Notes: generated by a model not told the origin, from the sequence alone. A DNA stretch of 38,311 nucleotides from Comamonas sp. lk (GCA_945860595.1 CAMAQV010000025.1:1-38311), one strand, 5' to 3'; shown: positions 25,974 to 35,857, counted from the stretch's first letter. Program-made: numbers and translations.

Positions 25974-26935
25974 CCCTCACCGAACTCAAATACATCGTCG
26001 CCGTGGCGCGCGAGAAGCACTTTGGCCGCGCGGCAGATGCCTGCTTTGTGTCGCAACCCACGTTGTCGGTGGCGATCAAAAAGTTGGAGGAGGAGCTGGA
26101 CGTCAAGCTCTTTGAGCGCAGCGCCAACGAGGTGGCGGTCACGCCACTGGGCGAAGACATCGTGCGCCAGGCGCAGGGTGTGTTGGAGCAGGCGGCGCAC
26201 ATCAAAGAGATTGCCAAGCGCGGCAAGAACCCGCTGACCGGCCCGCTCAAGCTGGGCGTGATTTACACCATTGCGCCCTATCTGCTGCCCGAACTGGTGC
26301 GCAAGGTCATCCAAAAATCGCCTGAGATGCCGCTGATGCTGCAAGAAAACTTCACGGTCAAGCTGCTGGAGATGCTGCGCACCGGCGAGATCGATTGCGC
26401 CATCCTGGCCGAGCCCTTCCCCGACGCGGGCCTGGCGACTGCGGCCTTGTATGACGAGCCCTTTTTGGCTGCCGTGCCCAGCACGCATCCGCTGGCGGCG
26501 CAATCTTCGGTGACTGCGCAGACGCTCAAAGACGAGACCATGCTGCTGCTGGGCAATGGCCACTGCTTTCGCGACCATGTGCTGGAGGTCTGCCCCGAGT
26601 TCGCGCGCTTTTCCAGCAACGCGGCGGGCATGCAAAAAAGCTTCGAGGGCTCGTCGCTGGAGACCATCAAGCACATGGTCGCGGCCGGCATGGGCGTGAC
26701 CTTGGTGCCACGTTTGAGCGTGCCCAAAGCAGAGCTGAGTGCCTTGCCTAAACGCAAGAAAAGCGAAGAAAACTATGTGCGTTACCTGAATATCGTCGAT
26801 GCCAATGGCGCAGCCCCGCCCACCCGCCGGGTGGTTCTGGCCTGGCGGCGCAGCTTCACCCGCTACGAAGCCATCGCCGCGCTGCGCAACGCGGTGTACG
26901 CCTGTGAGCTGGCGGGCGTGAAGCGGCTGTCCTGA
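25970..26935 (+). CDS. oxyR: Hydrogen-peroxide-responsive LysR regulator OxyR
   Basis: OxyR of 321 aa, which activates peroxide-defence genes after disulfide formation. The winged helix contains [20 protein letters not shown]. The redox cysteines fall at Cys199 and Cys208 in [15 protein letters not shown], the same numbers as in E. coli OxyR. The ligand domain starts near residue 92. It follows vapC with a four-base overlap and is 19 bp upstream of ubiA. Because its translation may be coupled to the toxin-antitoxin operon, its expression could respond to that operon; a separate internal promoter is not excluded. Confidence 0.96.
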   Translation: MTLTELKYIVAVAREKHFGRAADACFVSQPTLSVAIKKLEEELDVKLFERSANEVAVTPLGEDIVRQAQGVLEQAAHIKEIAKRGKNPLTGPLKLGVIYTIAPYLLPELVRKVIQKSPEMPLMLQENFTVKLLEMLRTGEIDCAILAEPFPDAGLATAALYDEPFLAAVPSTHPLAAQSSVTAQTLKDETMLLLGNGHCFRDHVLEVCPEFARFSSNAAGMQKSFEGSSLETIKHMVAAGMGVTLVPRLSVPKAELSALPKRKKSEENYVRYLNIVDANGAAPPTRRVVLAWRRSFTRYEAIAALRNAVYACELAGVKRLS

Positions 26936-26954
26936 CGCGTCTGCCGGAGAACCG

Positions 26955-27836
26955 ATGCCATTGCGCGTGCCTCAGCGTCTGAGTCTGTACCTCGACCTGA
27001 TCCGCTGGAACCGTCCGGCGGGGTGGCTGCTCTTGCTGTGGCCCACGCTGAGCGCCCTGTGGTTGGCGGCCGGTGGCTTTCCGGGCTGGCACCTGCTGCT
27101 GGTGTTCACGCTGGGTACGGTGCTCATGCGCAGCGCCGGGTGCTGTATCAACGACGTGGCGGACCGCGACTTTGACCGCCATGTGCGGCGAACGGCGCAG
27201 CGGCCGGTGACCAGCGGCCGGCTGTCGGTGCGCGAGGCGCTTGCGGTGGGTGCGGCGCTGGCACTGCTGGCTTTTGCGCTGGTGCTCACCACCAACACAC
27301 TGACGATTGCCCTGTCCTTTGCCGCGCTGGCGGTGGCGGTGGCCTATCCGTTTGCCAAGCGTGTGCTATCTATGCCGCAGGCGGTTCTGGGCGTGGCCTT
27401 CAGCTTTGGCATACCGATGGCGTTTGCGGCGCTGCGCGGTGAGATACCTGCGCTGGCCTGGGCGTTGCTGGCGGCCAATATGGCCTGGGTGCTGGCTTAT
27501 GACACGGAATACGCCATGGTGGACCGCGAGGACGATTTGCGCATCGGCATCCAGACCTCGGCGATCACCTTGGGGCGCTGGGACGTGGCGGCCATCATGG
27601 GTTTTTATGCGCTGTATCTGGGCCTGTGGACCTGGGCTACGTGGCAATTGCTGCCGCCGGGTACCTGGCTATGGCCATTGGCCTTGGGTCTGCTGGTGGC
27701 AGCAGGGCAGGCGCTGTGGCATTACGGCCTGATCCGTGGGCGTGAGCGCGAAGGGTGTTTCCGCGCATTCCGGCTCAACCACTGGATGGGTTGCGCGCTG
27801 TTTGCCGGGCTTGCGCTGGCGACATCCCTTTCTTGA
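26955..27836 (+). CDS. ubiA: 4-hydroxybenzoate octaprenyltransferase
   Basis: UbiA of 293 aa, an integral membrane prenyltransferase that attaches the polyprenyl tail to 4-hydroxybenzoate in ubiquinone synthesis. The first Asp-rich motif is NDVADRDFD (66-74), binding the Mg-pyrophosphate. The second is in [13 protein letters not shown] near 186-198. Start ATG 26955 gives [23 protein letters not shown], the usual N-terminus. About eight transmembrane segments are visible. It follows oxyR by 19 bp and ends before the psiF terminator. Confidence 0.96.
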   Translation: MPLRVPQRLSLYLDLIRWNRPAGWLLLLWPTLSALWLAAGGFPGWHLLLVFTLGTVLMRSAGCCINDVADRDFDRHVRRTAQRPVTSGRLSVREALAVGAALALLAFALVLTTNTLTIALSFAALAVAVAYPFAKRVLSMPQAVLGVAFSFGIPMAFAALRGEIPALAWALLAANMAWVLAYDTEYAMVDREDDLRIGIQTSAITLGRWDVAAIMGFYALYLGLWTWATWQLLPPGTWLWPLALGLLVAAGQALWHYGLIRGREREGCFRAFRLNHWMGCALFAGLALATSLS

Positions 27837-27850
27837 ACCAGGCGTGAAAA

Positions 27851-27878
27851 AGCCCGCCAGCGCTTGGCGTGGCGGGCT
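27851..27878 (-). terminator. Rho-independent terminator of psiF
   Basis: Perfect nine-pair stem AGCCCGCCA/TGGCGGGCT around a ten-base loop. On the minus strand it is followed by TTTTTCAC, so it terminates the psiF transcript. No T-run follows in the forward direction, though it may still slow ubiA read-through. Confidence 0.85.
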
Positions 27879-27899
27879 GTTGCGGCTATGTGGGCAGGT

Positions 27900-28208
27900 T
27901 TACTTCGCCTTCAGGCACTCGCTCATGAACTTTTTGCGCTCATCGCCTTTGAGGTCCTTGGTCTTGGCGTCGGCGTTACAGGTCTTCATTTTGTTTTGCT
28001 GGGGCGTTCCGGTTTCTGCTGCAGGTTCGGGGGCTGGCTTGGCGCTCAGGCACTCTTTCATAAAGGCTTTGCGCTCATCGCCTTTGAGCTCTTTGGTTTT
28101 GGCCTCGGCGTTGCAGGTTCCCATCTTGTTTTGCTGCTCTGTGGCGGCGTGCGCGCCGCCCAGAGTCAGGCTCAGGGCGAGAGCGGTCAGGGCGAAAAAT
28201 CGGGTCAT
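27900..28208 (-). CDS. psiF: PsiF repeat protein (periplasmic, two tandem repeats)
   Basis: A 102-aa protein with a signal peptide ending near AHAAT (about residue 22). It contains two PsiF repeats: QQNKMGTCNAEAKTKELKGD (25-44) onward and QQNKMKTCNADAKTKDLKGD (about 70-89) onward, each with one Cys in TCN and a second Cys in KECL or SECL, which may form disulfides. E. coli PsiF is a phosphate-starvation-inducible protein of unknown function. It stands between ubiA and argS on the opposite strand and ends before a strong terminator. Confidence 0.9.
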   Translation of the reverse strand: MTRFFALTALALSLTLGGAHAATEQQNKMGTCNAEAKTKELKGDERKAFMKECLSAKPAPEPAAETGTPQQNKMKTCNADAKTKDLKGDERKKFMSECLKAK

Positions 28209-28350
28209 GTATTTCCTTCAGGGGTTGAAACAGCAGGTTCGGGGCAAGGCGGCGAAATGCCCGCCCCGCAAGCTTACAACGCCGCATACCCCGTCGGCGC
28301 TGACGCCTTTGCTGCGCTTGAACGCAGCAGCACCCGCCTAAAATGGCACG

Positions 28351-30048
28351 ATGCTTGCAGTAAACAACGAACTTCTCCCGGCGTTGGCGGCCGCGCTGGC
28401 CCAGCTGGCCCCCGAACCTTACGCCAATGGCACGGTTCGCGCCGTGCTGGAGTCGCCCAAGGTGGCGGCCCATGGCGACTTTGCCACCACGGCGGCCATG
28501 CAATTGGCCAAACCCTTGCAACGCAACCCCCGTGAGGTGGCGCAAGCGCTGCGGGAATTGCTGCTGGCCCAGCCTGCATTTGTGCGTTGGGTCGAGGCAG
28601 TGGATATTGCCGGGCCGGGGTTTATCAACATCCGCCTCTCGGCTGCGGCCAAACAAAACACGGTTCGAGAGGTTTTGCAGGCCGGTGCGGCTTTCGGTGT
28701 GCGGCCCTCCAACGGGCAGCGTGTGCTGGTGGAGTTTGTCTCGGCCAATCCGACGGGGCCGCTGCATGTGGGCCACGGGCGACAGGCCGCACTGGGCGAC
28801 GCCTTGTGCAACTTGCTGGCCACGCAGGGCTGGGAGGTCTACCGCGAGTTTTATTACAACGATGCGGGTGTGCAGATCAATACCCTGGCGACCAGCACAC
28901 AGCTGCGCGCCACCGGCTGCAAGCCCGGCGACCCCGCCTGGCCCGAGGCCTCCTATGCGGGCGACTACATCCAGGACATTGCCGACGACTTTCTGGCTGG
29001 TAAAACCGTCAGCGCCGACGACCGCAGCTTTACCGCCAGCGGTGACGTGACCGACCTGGAGGGCATACGCGAATTTGCGGTGGCCTACTTGCGCCGGGAG
29101 CAAGACCTGGATTTGCGAGCCTTTGGGGTGCGCTTTGACAACTATTACCTGGAGTCCAGCCTGTACACCAGCGGTCGGGTGGAAGCCGCAGTGCAGGCCT
29201 TGCAGGCGTCGGGGACCACTTTCGAGAAAGATGGTGCGCTGTGGCTGCGCTCCACTGACTACGGCGACGACAAAGATCGGGTGATGCGCAAAAGCGACGG
29301 CAGCTATACCTATTTCGTGCCCGATGTGGCTTACCACCTGGCCAAATGGGAGCGGGGCTTTACCAAGGTTGTGAATATCCAGGGCACCGACCACCACGGC
29401 ACCATCGCCCGGGTGCGGGCAGGTTTGCAGGCGGCCTCGGTGCAAAAGGGCCTGGAAATTCCCGCTGGTTATCCCGACTACGTCCTGCACACCATGGTGC
29501 GGGTGGTGCGGGGAGGGCAGGAAGTGAAGATTTCCAAGCGCGCGGGCAGCTACGTGACGCTGCGTGACCTGGTCGAGTGGACGAGCGCCGACGCAGTGCG
29601 CTTTTTTCTGCTCAGCCGCAAGCCCGATACCGAATACACCTTTGACGTCGACCTGGCCGTGGCGAAAAACAACGACAACCCGGTCTATTACGTGCAGTAC
29701 GCGCACGCCCGGATTTGCTCGGTGTTGGCGGCCTGGGGCGGCGATGCGGCCGATTTACCCCCGGTCGATTTGAGCCCGCTGGACACCGCGCCGGCCCTGG
29801 CCCTGATGCTGCTGCTGGGCAAATACCCTGACATGCTCAGGGCTGCGGCTACCGACTGTGCTGCCCATGACGTGACTTTTTACCTCCGCGAGCTTGCCGG
29901 GCAGTACCACAGCTACTACGACAGCGAACGGGTTTTGGTGGAGGAGCAGCCCACCCGCCTGGCCCGTCTGGCGCTGATCGCCGCGACCGCGCAGGTCCTG
30001 CACAATGGCCTGGCCGTGCTGGGCGTCGGCGCGCCGCGCAAAATGTAG
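28351..30048 (+). CDS. argS: Arginyl-tRNA synthetase
   Basis: ArgS, 565 aa, charges tRNA-Arg with arginine. It contains the additional N-terminal domain (to about 110), the class I signature HVGHG at 139-143 in [24 protein letters not shown], the KMSKS-like KISKRAG, and the C-terminal anticodon-binding domain with [11 protein letters not shown]. Start ATG 28351. First gene of a long forward run that continues with the SPOR, dsbA and lpt genes. Length is normal. No unusual feature. Confidence 0.97.
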   Translation: MLAVNNELLPALAAALAQLAPEPYANGTVRAVLESPKVAAHGDFATTAAMQLAKPLQRNPREVAQALRELLLAQPAFVRWVEAVDIAGPGFINIRLSAAAKQNTVREVLQAGAAFGVRPSNGQRVLVEFVSANPTGPLHVGHGRQAALGDALCNLLATQGWEVYREFYYNDAGVQINTLATSTQLRATGCKPGDPAWPEASYAGDYIQDIADDFLAGKTVSADDRSFTASGDVTDLEGIREFAVAYLRREQDLDLRAFGVRFDNYYLESSLYTSGRVEAAVQALQASGTTFEKDGALWLRSTDYGDDKDRVMRKSDGSYTYFVPDVAYHLAKWERGFTKVVNIQGTDHHGTIARVRAGLQAASVQKGLEIPAGYPDYVLHTMVRVVRGGQEVKISKRAGSYVTLRDLVEWTSADAVRFFLLSRKPDTEYTFDVDLAVAKNNDNPVYYVQYAHARICSVLAAWGGDAADLPPVDLSPLDTAPALALMLLLGKYPDMLRAAATDCAAHDVTFYLRELAGQYHSYYDSERVLVEEQPTRLARLALIAATAQVLHNGLAVLGVGAPRKM

Positions 30049-30098
30049 CAACTTGCGCGCCACTGTCGTCATAATTCCCAGTCCTAACCCGAAGCAAA

Positions 30099-30725
30099 AT
30101 GCAGACCATGAGTAATCACGAGCCCCTTTACAGCCAGCGCGGTGGAACTGTTTTGGGCTTGATCATCGGACTGGTGCTGGGTCTGGCTATCTCGCTCGGC
30201 GTGGCGGTATACGTGACCAAGGTGCCGCTGCCCTTTATGAACAAGGCGCAGACCCGCAACGCTGACCAGGACGCGGCCGAGGTGCAGAAGAACAAAGATT
30301 GGGACCCTAACGCGTTGTTGCCGGGCCGTATGGCCAGTAAGGCTGCGCCTGCCGCGCCCGTGCCGTCGAGCGAAACCGGCACGGTGCCAGAGCCTCCCGC
30401 AACCGTGCTGGTGCCCAAGCCCGACCCCAAAGTCGACGCCGCATTGGGCACGGTACCGGGGGCGGACAAAGCCAGGTCCAGCGACCCGGTCACGCAGTAT
30501 TTTGTACAGGTCGGTGCCTTTCGCACCCTGGAAGACGCGGAAAGCCACCGCGCCAAACTGCTGCTTAGCGGGATTGAGACCAAAATTTCCGAGCGCGAGC
30601 AATCCGGGCGCACGGTGTACCGGGTGCGTGTTGGGCCATTTGAAAAACTCGAAGAAGGCGAGCGCGCCAAAGATAAGTTGGATAAAGCCGGCATTGAGAC
30701 CGCGCTGGTGCGGGTGCAAAACTGA
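30099..30725 (+). CDS. SPOR domain cell-division protein
   Basis: A 208-aa protein with a short cytoplasmic start, one membrane segment (about 16-38, GGTVLGLIIGLVLGLAIS) and a C-terminal SPOR domain (about 130-206), recognised by YFVQVGAFRTLEDAESHRAKL and VYRVRVGPFEKLEEGERAKDKL. SPOR domains bind denuded peptidoglycan glycans at the septum, so it probably acts at division, like FtsN or DedD. The start may be ATG 30099 or ATG 30108. It lies between argS and dsbA. Confidence 0.9.
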   Translation: MQTMSNHEPLYSQRGGTVLGLIIGLVLGLAISLGVAVYVTKVPLPFMNKAQTRNADQDAAEVQKNKDWDPNALLPGRMASKAAPAAPVPSSETGTVPEPPATVLVPKPDPKVDAALGTVPGADKARSSDPVTQYFVQVGAFRTLEDAESHRAKLLLSGIETKISEREQSGRTVYRVRVGPFEKLEEGERAKDKLDKAGIETALVRVQN

Positions 30726-30758
30726 TCCCGCTTCCCTTTTTGAGTCTGGAGCTTTGAT

Positions 30759-31412
30759 ATGGATCGTCGACAATTTTCTCTAGCCGCCAGCGGCGCGCTT
30801 GCCGGGACCGGACTGACTTGGGGTGCGGTTGCGCAGGCGCAAGTCAAAAAGCCCGAGTTGGGTGTCCACTACCTTTCTATCGGTACGCCTGCTCCCACCG
30901 AAGCCCCGCCGGGTAAGGTGGAAGTGCTGGAGTTCTTTTGGTACAACTGCCCGCACTGCAACGCTTTTGAGCCCGAGTTGGCCGCGTGGCTCAAACGCAT
31001 GCCCAAGCATGTCGCTTTCCGGCGCGTGCCGGTGGCTTTTAACGCCAGCTTCGTGCCGCAGCAGCGCTTGTATTTCTCGTTGGAGGCTTTGGGCCTGGTC
31101 GAGAAGCTGCACGGCAGGGTGTTTGATGCCATCCACAACCAGAAAAACAAGCTCGATGATGGCCAGGCGATCACCGCCTGGGTGGTGCAAAACGGTGTGG
31201 ACCAGGCCAAGTTTCTGGCCGCCTACAACTCGTTTTCGGTCGAGACCAAAACCAAAAAGTCTGTGCAGTTGCAGGAGGCCTACAAGGTGGAAGGCGTTCC
31301 TGCATTGGGTATAGCTGGGCGGTTCTATACCGACGCAGGCTTGGCCGGCGGTATGACCCGGGCCTTGCAAATCGTTGAGATCCTGGCAGCGGAAAAAAAG
31401 GGTACCACATGA
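30759..31412 (+). CDS. dsbA: Thiol:disulfide interchange protein DsbA
   Basis: A periplasmic thioredoxin-fold oxidase of 217 aa. The active site is Cys64-Pro-His-Cys67 (FFWYNCPHCNAF) and the cis-proline is in VEGVPALGI. The signal peptide starts MDRRQFSLAASG, which has a twin-arginine look, ending near AVAQAQV. Its stop overlaps the lptA start by four bases (ATGA at 31409-31412). DsbA makes disulfides in secreted proteins, among them the outer-membrane LPS protein LptD in E. coli, so the coupling to lptA is functionally plausible, though this is inference. Confidence 0.95.
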   Translation: MDRRQFSLAASGALAGTGLTWGAVAQAQVKKPELGVHYLSIGTPAPTEAPPGKVEVLEFFWYNCPHCNAFEPELAAWLKRMPKHVAFRRVPVAFNASFVPQQRLYFSLEALGLVEKLHGRVFDAIHNQKNKLDDGQAITAWVVQNGVDQAKFLAAYNSFSVETKTKKSVQLQEAYKVEGVPALGIAGRFYTDAGLAGGMTRALQIVEILAAEKKGTT

Positions 31413-32035
31413 TCAAACATATCGTTCATTTCCAGTGCGCGCTGGCTGTTGTATTGGGTTTTCTGGGAGCCGGTGCGGCGCAGGCCGAGCGGGCTGACAA
31501 CGCCAAACCCATGCACATCACCGCCGATGCGATGCGCTACGACGACGTCAAACAGACAAGCGTGTGGACTGGCAATGTCATCGCGATCAAAGGCACGATC
31601 ATCATCCGGGGTGACAAGATTGAGGTCCGCGAGGACGCTGAGGGGTACCAGCATGGCACCGTGACCGGTAGCGCGCAAAAGCGGGCGTTTTTTCGGCAAA
31701 AGCGCGACAGCGTGGACGAGTTCATGGAAGGCGAGAGCGAGTCCATCCTGTATGACGGCAAGAAAGACATCATCCAGTTTGTCAAGACTGCGGAGGTGCG
31801 CCGCTACCGTGGATCCACCTTGGCCGACGACATCAAGGGTGCGCTCATCATTTACGAAAACCTCAACGACCGCTTCAGCGCCGATGGCAGCAGCCCGGTA
31901 ACTGGCGGCGGCAGCGGTCGCGTCAGCGCAACCATTGCGCCCAAACCCTCTGCGCTGTCCGCAGCCAAGGCCGGCAGCGCTGCTGAGGCGATGGCTCCTA
32001 ACAGCGGTGCGAAGTCGGAAAGTCCGTCGAAGTGA
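31409..32035 (+). CDS. lptA: Lipopolysaccharide transport periplasmic protein LptA
   Basis: LptA (208 aa) is the periplasmic bridge that carries LPS from the LptBFGC complex to LptDE. A signal peptide ends near AQAER (residue 27). The OstA-like beta-jellyroll repeats follow: PMHITADAMRYDDV, TGNVIAIKGTIIIRGDKIEV and GTVTGSAQKRAFFRQKRDSVDEF. The C-terminal 45 residues are a Ser/Ala/Pro-rich tail, common in betaproteobacterial LptA. Start ATG 31409 overlaps the dsbA stop. lptC and kdsC, often just upstream, are absent here. Its stop overlaps the lptB GTG. Confidence 0.94.
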   Translation: MIKHIVHFQCALAVVLGFLGAGAAQAERADNAKPMHITADAMRYDDVKQTSVWTGNVIAIKGTIIIRGDKIEVREDAEGYQHGTVTGSAQKRAFFRQKRDSVDEFMEGESESILYDGKKDIIQFVKTAEVRRYRGSTLADDIKGALIIYENLNDRFSADGSSPVTGGGSGRVSATIAPKPSALSAAKAGSAAEAMAPNSGAKSESPSK

Positions 32036-32808
32036 ATGCAACCCCAGGGCCAGAGCCGCTGCCCCAGCCGGGTTTGCTCGAAGCGCACCATCTGCAAAAG
32101 TCCTTTGGCAAGCGCCAGGTCGTTAAAGACGTGTCGCTTGCACTGCGCACCGGCGAGGTAGTCGGTTTGCTGGGGCCTAACGGGGCCGGTAAGACCACCT
32201 CGTTTTACATGTTGGTTGGCTTGGTGCGTTCCAGCGGAGGTGACATTGCGATTGACGGCCAGAGTATCGAAAACCTGCCCATCCACCGCCGCGCCCGTCT
32301 GGGCTTGGGCTATCTGCCGCAGGAAGCGTCTATTTTTCGCAAGCTCAATGTTGAAGACAACGTGCGTGCGGTGCTGGAATTGCAGACCGGTCCCGACGGC
32401 CGGCCCCTGAGCCGGGATGAGCGCGAGTCCCGGTTGACCCACTTGCTGCAAGACCTGCATGTCGAGCATTTGCGCAAATCTCCCGCGTTGGCCTTGTCCG
32501 GCGGCGAGCGGCGGAGGGTCGAGATTGCCCGCGCGCTGGCAACCCGCCCGCGCTTTATCTTGCTGGACGAGCCATTTGCTGGCATAGACCCCATCGCGGT
32601 TGGCGAGATCCGCACCATCATTGGTTTTCTGAAAGAACGCCAGATCGGGGTTCTCATCACCGACCACAATGTGCGCGAAACGCTGGGCAGTTGTGACCAT
32701 GCCTACATCATCAATGAGGGTACGGTGTTGGCGCAGGGTACGCCCGATGAGATTGTGAAAAACCCGGATGTGCGCCGGGTGTATTTGGGCGAAAACTTCC
32801 GCATGTGA
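32032..32808 (+). CDS. lptB: LPS export ABC transporter ATP-binding protein LptB
   Basis: LptB of 258 aa, the ATPase that drives LPS extraction with LptF and LptG. Walker A GPNGAGKTT lies at 48-56, the signature LSGGE at 155-159 and Walker B FILLDEP at 175-181. Start is GTG 32032, overlapping the lptA stop (GTGA) so that translation is coupled. It is followed 6 bp later by rpoN, the conserved lptB-rpoN order of proteobacteria. Confidence 0.96.
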   Translation: MNATPGPEPLPQPGLLEAHHLQKSFGKRQVVKDVSLALRTGEVVGLLGPNGAGKTTSFYMLVGLVRSSGGDIAIDGQSIENLPIHRRARLGLGYLPQEASIFRKLNVEDNVRAVLELQTGPDGRPLSRDERESRLTHLLQDLHVEHLRKSPALALSGGERRRVEIARALATRPRFILLDEPFAGIDPIAVGEIRTIIGFLKERQIGVLITDHNVRETLGSCDHAYIINEGTVLAQGTPDEIVKNPDVRRVYLGENFRM

Positions 32809-32814
32809 GCCCGC

Positions 32815-34413
32815 ATGAAGCAAGGCCTTTCCCTCCGGATTTCGCAGCACCTGGCGCTTACGCCCCAGCTGCAGCAGTCGATTCGCCTGTTGCAGCTCTC
32901 CACCCTGGAGCTGAGCCAGGAAATCGAGCAGATGCTGGAGGCCAATCCTTTTCTGGAGGTGGACCACGAGGCTGCTGAGCGCGAAGATTTCGGCATCGCG
33001 CAAGTCGACTCCCAGGTCAGCTTGGGCGACCGCGTAGCTGAAATGGCGCCCGCCAGCGCCGTTGAGCAGTCCAGCAGCGCCTCCGATGTCGCCGACGACA
33101 CGACCACGCCGCTGGGCGCGGATGACGAGGTCAGCTGGGACGGCGATGGCACGCATGAGATGGCGCCCGATGACAGCGAGTGGGGCGGCGACGCAAAGGC
33201 GCGTGCCAACAACCTCGGCGATGACGAGCAAAAGGACGCTACCGAATTGGCGCGCAGCCAGGAGTCGCTCACGGCCTTTCTGCACCGCCAGGCTCTGGGC
33301 ATGCGCTTATCGGACACCGACCGTGCCGCTCTGCGCTTTTTGATCGAGTCGCTCAACGACGAGGGCTATCTGGAAGACCGCCTGGACGATCTGGCGCGCG
33401 GACTCGCCGGGAGTGATGACGAGACCGAAATTGAAGACCTGGTGCACCACTTCACCGTGGCCCTGCATTTGCTGCAAAGCTTGGAGCCCGTCGGCGTTGG
33501 CGCGCGCGATCTGGGGGAATGCCTGCGCCTGCAAATCCAGGCCCTGATCCGCCATGCCGAAAGCGCGGAATCCACCGAAGAGGAATACGCGCAGCTGGAG
33601 GTCTTGGAAGTGGCCCTGCGCATCTGCCGCCAGCCTATGGACATGCTGGCGCGGCGCGATATCAAGCGCCTGGTCAATCTGGGTGTGGGCAGCGACGCAC
33701 AGGTGCGCGAAGCCATTGGCCTGATCGGCAGCCTGGAGCCCAAGCCGGGCCGGCGCTTTGCCGATGTGGAGCGCAACATCGTGGTGCCCGATGTGCTGGT
33801 TGTATCGGTTGCCAAGCCCGGTATGCCGCCGCGTTTTCGGGTGCAGCTCAACCCCGATGTGATGCCGCGCCTGCGCGTACACGATATTTACGCCAACGTT
33901 TTGCGCAACCACCGCTCCAGCTCCAACCATGCCGGACTGCAACAGCGCTTGCAGGAGGCGCGCTGGTTCATCAAAAACATCCAGCAACGCTTTGACACGA
34001 TTCTGCGGGTCAGCACCGCTGTGGTTGAGCGGCAGAAAAACTTTTTCACCCACGGCGAGCTGGCCATGCGCCCGCTGGTTCTGCGCGAGATCGCCGACGA
34101 GCTGGGCCTGCATGAATCCACCATCAGCCGCGTCACCACGGCCAAATACATGGCCACGCCTTTCGGCACCTTCGAGCTGAAGTATTTCTTCGGCTCCGGC
34201 TTGGGTACCGAGACTGGCGGCAGCGCCTCCAGCACGGCAGTGCGCGCCATCATCAAGCAGTTCATCAGCGCCGAGAGCCCCAAGAAGCCGCTGAGCGACA
34301 ACCAGCTCTCCGAGATGCTCAAAGAGCAGGGCATCGAGTGCGCGCGGCGCACGGTGGCCAAGTACCGCGAAGGCCTGAAGATCGCCCCCGCCACGTTGCG
34401 CAAGGCGCTCTGA
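32815..34413 (+). CDS. rpoN: RNA polymerase sigma-54 factor RpoN
   Basis: RpoN of 532 aa. Region I (about 5-47) has LTPQLQQSIRLLQLSTLEL, which holds activator-responsive contacts. An acidic region II (about 50-145) is followed by the core-binding domain and the DNA-binding end. The RpoN box, ARRTVAKYRE, lies at 510-519 and recognises the -24 promoter element. ATG 32815 follows lptB by 6 bp. Sigma-54 directs nitrogen, carbon and motility promoters with enhancer-binding proteins; the targets cannot be read from this window. Confidence 0.97.
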   Translation: MKQGLSLRISQHLALTPQLQQSIRLLQLSTLELSQEIEQMLEANPFLEVDHEAAEREDFGIAQVDSQVSLGDRVAEMAPASAVEQSSSASDVADDTTTPLGADDEVSWDGDGTHEMAPDDSEWGGDAKARANNLGDDEQKDATELARSQESLTAFLHRQALGMRLSDTDRAALRFLIESLNDEGYLEDRLDDLARGLAGSDDETEIEDLVHHFTVALHLLQSLEPVGVGARDLGECLRLQIQALIRHAESAESTEEEYAQLEVLEVALRICRQPMDMLARRDIKRLVNLGVGSDAQVREAIGLIGSLEPKPGRRFADVERNIVVPDVLVVSVAKPGMPPRFRVQLNPDVMPRLRVHDIYANVLRNHRSSSNHAGLQQRLQEARWFIKNIQQRFDTILRVSTAVVERQKNFFTHGELAMRPLVLREIADELGLHESTISRVTTAKYMATPFGTFELKYFFGSGLGTETGGSASSTAVRAIIKQFISAESPKKPLSDNQLSEMLKEQGIECARRTVAKYREGLKIAPATLRKAL

Positions 34414-34419
34414 CCCCGC

Positions 34420-35664
34420 ATGAACCAGCTCACCCTGTTCCTGCCCTGTGCCGCCGGGGTGGAGGATTACCTTGCCCCCGAAGTGCAAACCATCACCGGC
34501 TTGTCGGGCACGGATGTGGTCAAGCGCCGTGGCGGTGTGTGGGTCAACGGGTCCTGGCGCGCGGTGCAATTGCTCAATCTGCATTGCCGCCTGGCGCAGC
34601 GGGTTTTGGTGGAACTGTCTTACATCGAATACCGCAACGAGCGTGACCTGTACCAGGCCGCCAGCGCCGTAGCCTGGGAGATTTGGTTCACCCCGCGCCA
34701 AAGCATCAAGGTCGAGGTCACGGCCCAGCACAGTCCACTGACCTCGCTCAACTTTGCGGCCTTGAAAATCAAGGATGCGGTGTGCGACCGTTTCCGTGAC
34801 AAAGCCCAGGGCGTGCGACCCGACGTGGACACGCGCAACCCGGATGTGCGCATCTACGCCCACCTGACCACTGACAGCTGCACGCTGTACATCGACACGT
34901 CGGGCGAGCCCCTGTTCAAGCGCGGCTGGCGCGAAGACACGGGTGATGCCCCGCTCAAGGAAACCCTGGCTGCGGCCATGCTCGCAGCCAGCGGTTGGGC
35001 CGATGGTGAGGGCGACCTGCCCATGCTCTACGACCCCTGCTGCGGCAGCGGGACCGTGGTGATTGAGGCCGCGCAAATCGCCTGCAACATCGCGCCGGGC
35101 AGCCTGCGCCATTTCGCTTTTGAGAAATACCTGCCCTTTCAAGCCCATGTGTGGGCGGCCATCCGCGAGGAAGCGCAGTCGCGCGTTGTGCATCCCGAGC
35201 CCGGCCAGCCTGCTTTGATTTACGGCAGCGACGTGGCTTTCCGCATGGTGGACTTCGCGCGGCGCAACGCCGAGCGCGCCGGTGTGGCCGATGTGATCGC
35301 GTTTCGCGGTGGCGATGCGCTGCAGCGCATGCCGCCGGTACCTCAGGGCGGCGTGATGCTGCTCAACCCGCCCTATGGCGAGCGTATCGAGGTAGCTGGC
35401 GTAGCCGGTCGGGGTGCGGGTCGCGAGGCGGCCTGGATGGACAACGGGGGCGATTTTTTTGCCCAGTTGGCCAGTCACTGGAAGAAAAATTACGCCGGTT
35501 GGAGCGCTTGGATTTTGACCCCGGACCTCAAACTGCCCGGAAAAATGCACCTCAAAGAATCGCGCCGTGTGCCCCTGTGGAATGGCCCGCTGGAGTGCCG
35601 CTTGTTCCGCTTTGATCTGGTGGCAGGCCGTTTACCCAAGGCCGCAGCCGAAGCGGCAGCCTAG
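34420..35664 (+). CDS. rlmL: THUMP-domain SAM-dependent RNA methyltransferase (RlmL N-terminal type)
   Basis: A 414-aa class I methyltransferase of the RlmL/YcbY N-terminal family, which makes m2G2445 in 23S rRNA. The THUMP domain spans about 45-160 (VELSYIEYRNERDLYQAA region). SAM motif I is DPCCGSGTV at 205-213 and the catalytic NPPYGE starts at 316. The second RlmK-like domain found in E. coli RlmL is missing, as is common outside gammaproteobacteria. It begins 6 bp after rpoN, so the two may be co-transcribed. The exact rRNA target is not proven here. Confidence 0.88.
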   Translation: MNQLTLFLPCAAGVEDYLAPEVQTITGLSGTDVVKRRGGVWVNGSWRAVQLLNLHCRLAQRVLVELSYIEYRNERDLYQAASAVAWEIWFTPRQSIKVEVTAQHSPLTSLNFAALKIKDAVCDRFRDKAQGVRPDVDTRNPDVRIYAHLTTDSCTLYIDTSGEPLFKRGWREDTGDAPLKETLAAAMLAASGWADGEGDLPMLYDPCCGSGTVVIEAAQIACNIAPGSLRHFAFEKYLPFQAHVWAAIREEAQSRVVHPEPGQPALIYGSDVAFRMVDFARRNAERAGVADVIAFRGGDALQRMPPVPQGGVMLLNPPYGERIEVAGVAGRGAGREAAWMDNGGDFFAQLASHWKKNYAGWSAWILTPDLKLPGKMHLKESRRVPLWNGPLECRLFRFDLVAGRLPKAAAEAAA

Positions 35665-35819
35665 CGACCCGCAACCCCCACGGCGACCGTGGTGCCGTGC
35701 GGGCCCGGTTCATGCAGAGCGAACACGCGCTCCGGTTGGCTCCGCAGTTGGCGCACGGCATTCGCGCGAACTTTCCAGTGCGAACCTTAACCCATCTCAG
35801 TTGGCTGCAATATGCTGAA

Positions 35820-35857
35820 AGCCGGGCGGGCAAACCACCGGCAATCCCTGCCCGGCT
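35820..35857 (-). terminator. Probable terminator of ssb
   Basis: Eight-pair stem AGCCGGGC/GCCCGGCT with a 22-base loop directly after the ssb stop. On the minus strand it is followed by TTTCAG, so the T-run is short. The remaining gap to the rlmL stop (35665-35819) shows no gene. Confidence 0.55.

Noticed and set aside
28075..29706. A 543-codon minus-strand frame antisense to argS
   Set aside because: Overlaps argS completely and ends inside psiF; no domain or ribosome-binding site.
33307..35550. A 747-codon minus-strand frame antisense to rpoN and rlmL
   Set aside because: Shadow of two certain genes on the other strand; composition typical of antisense frames in GC-rich DNA.
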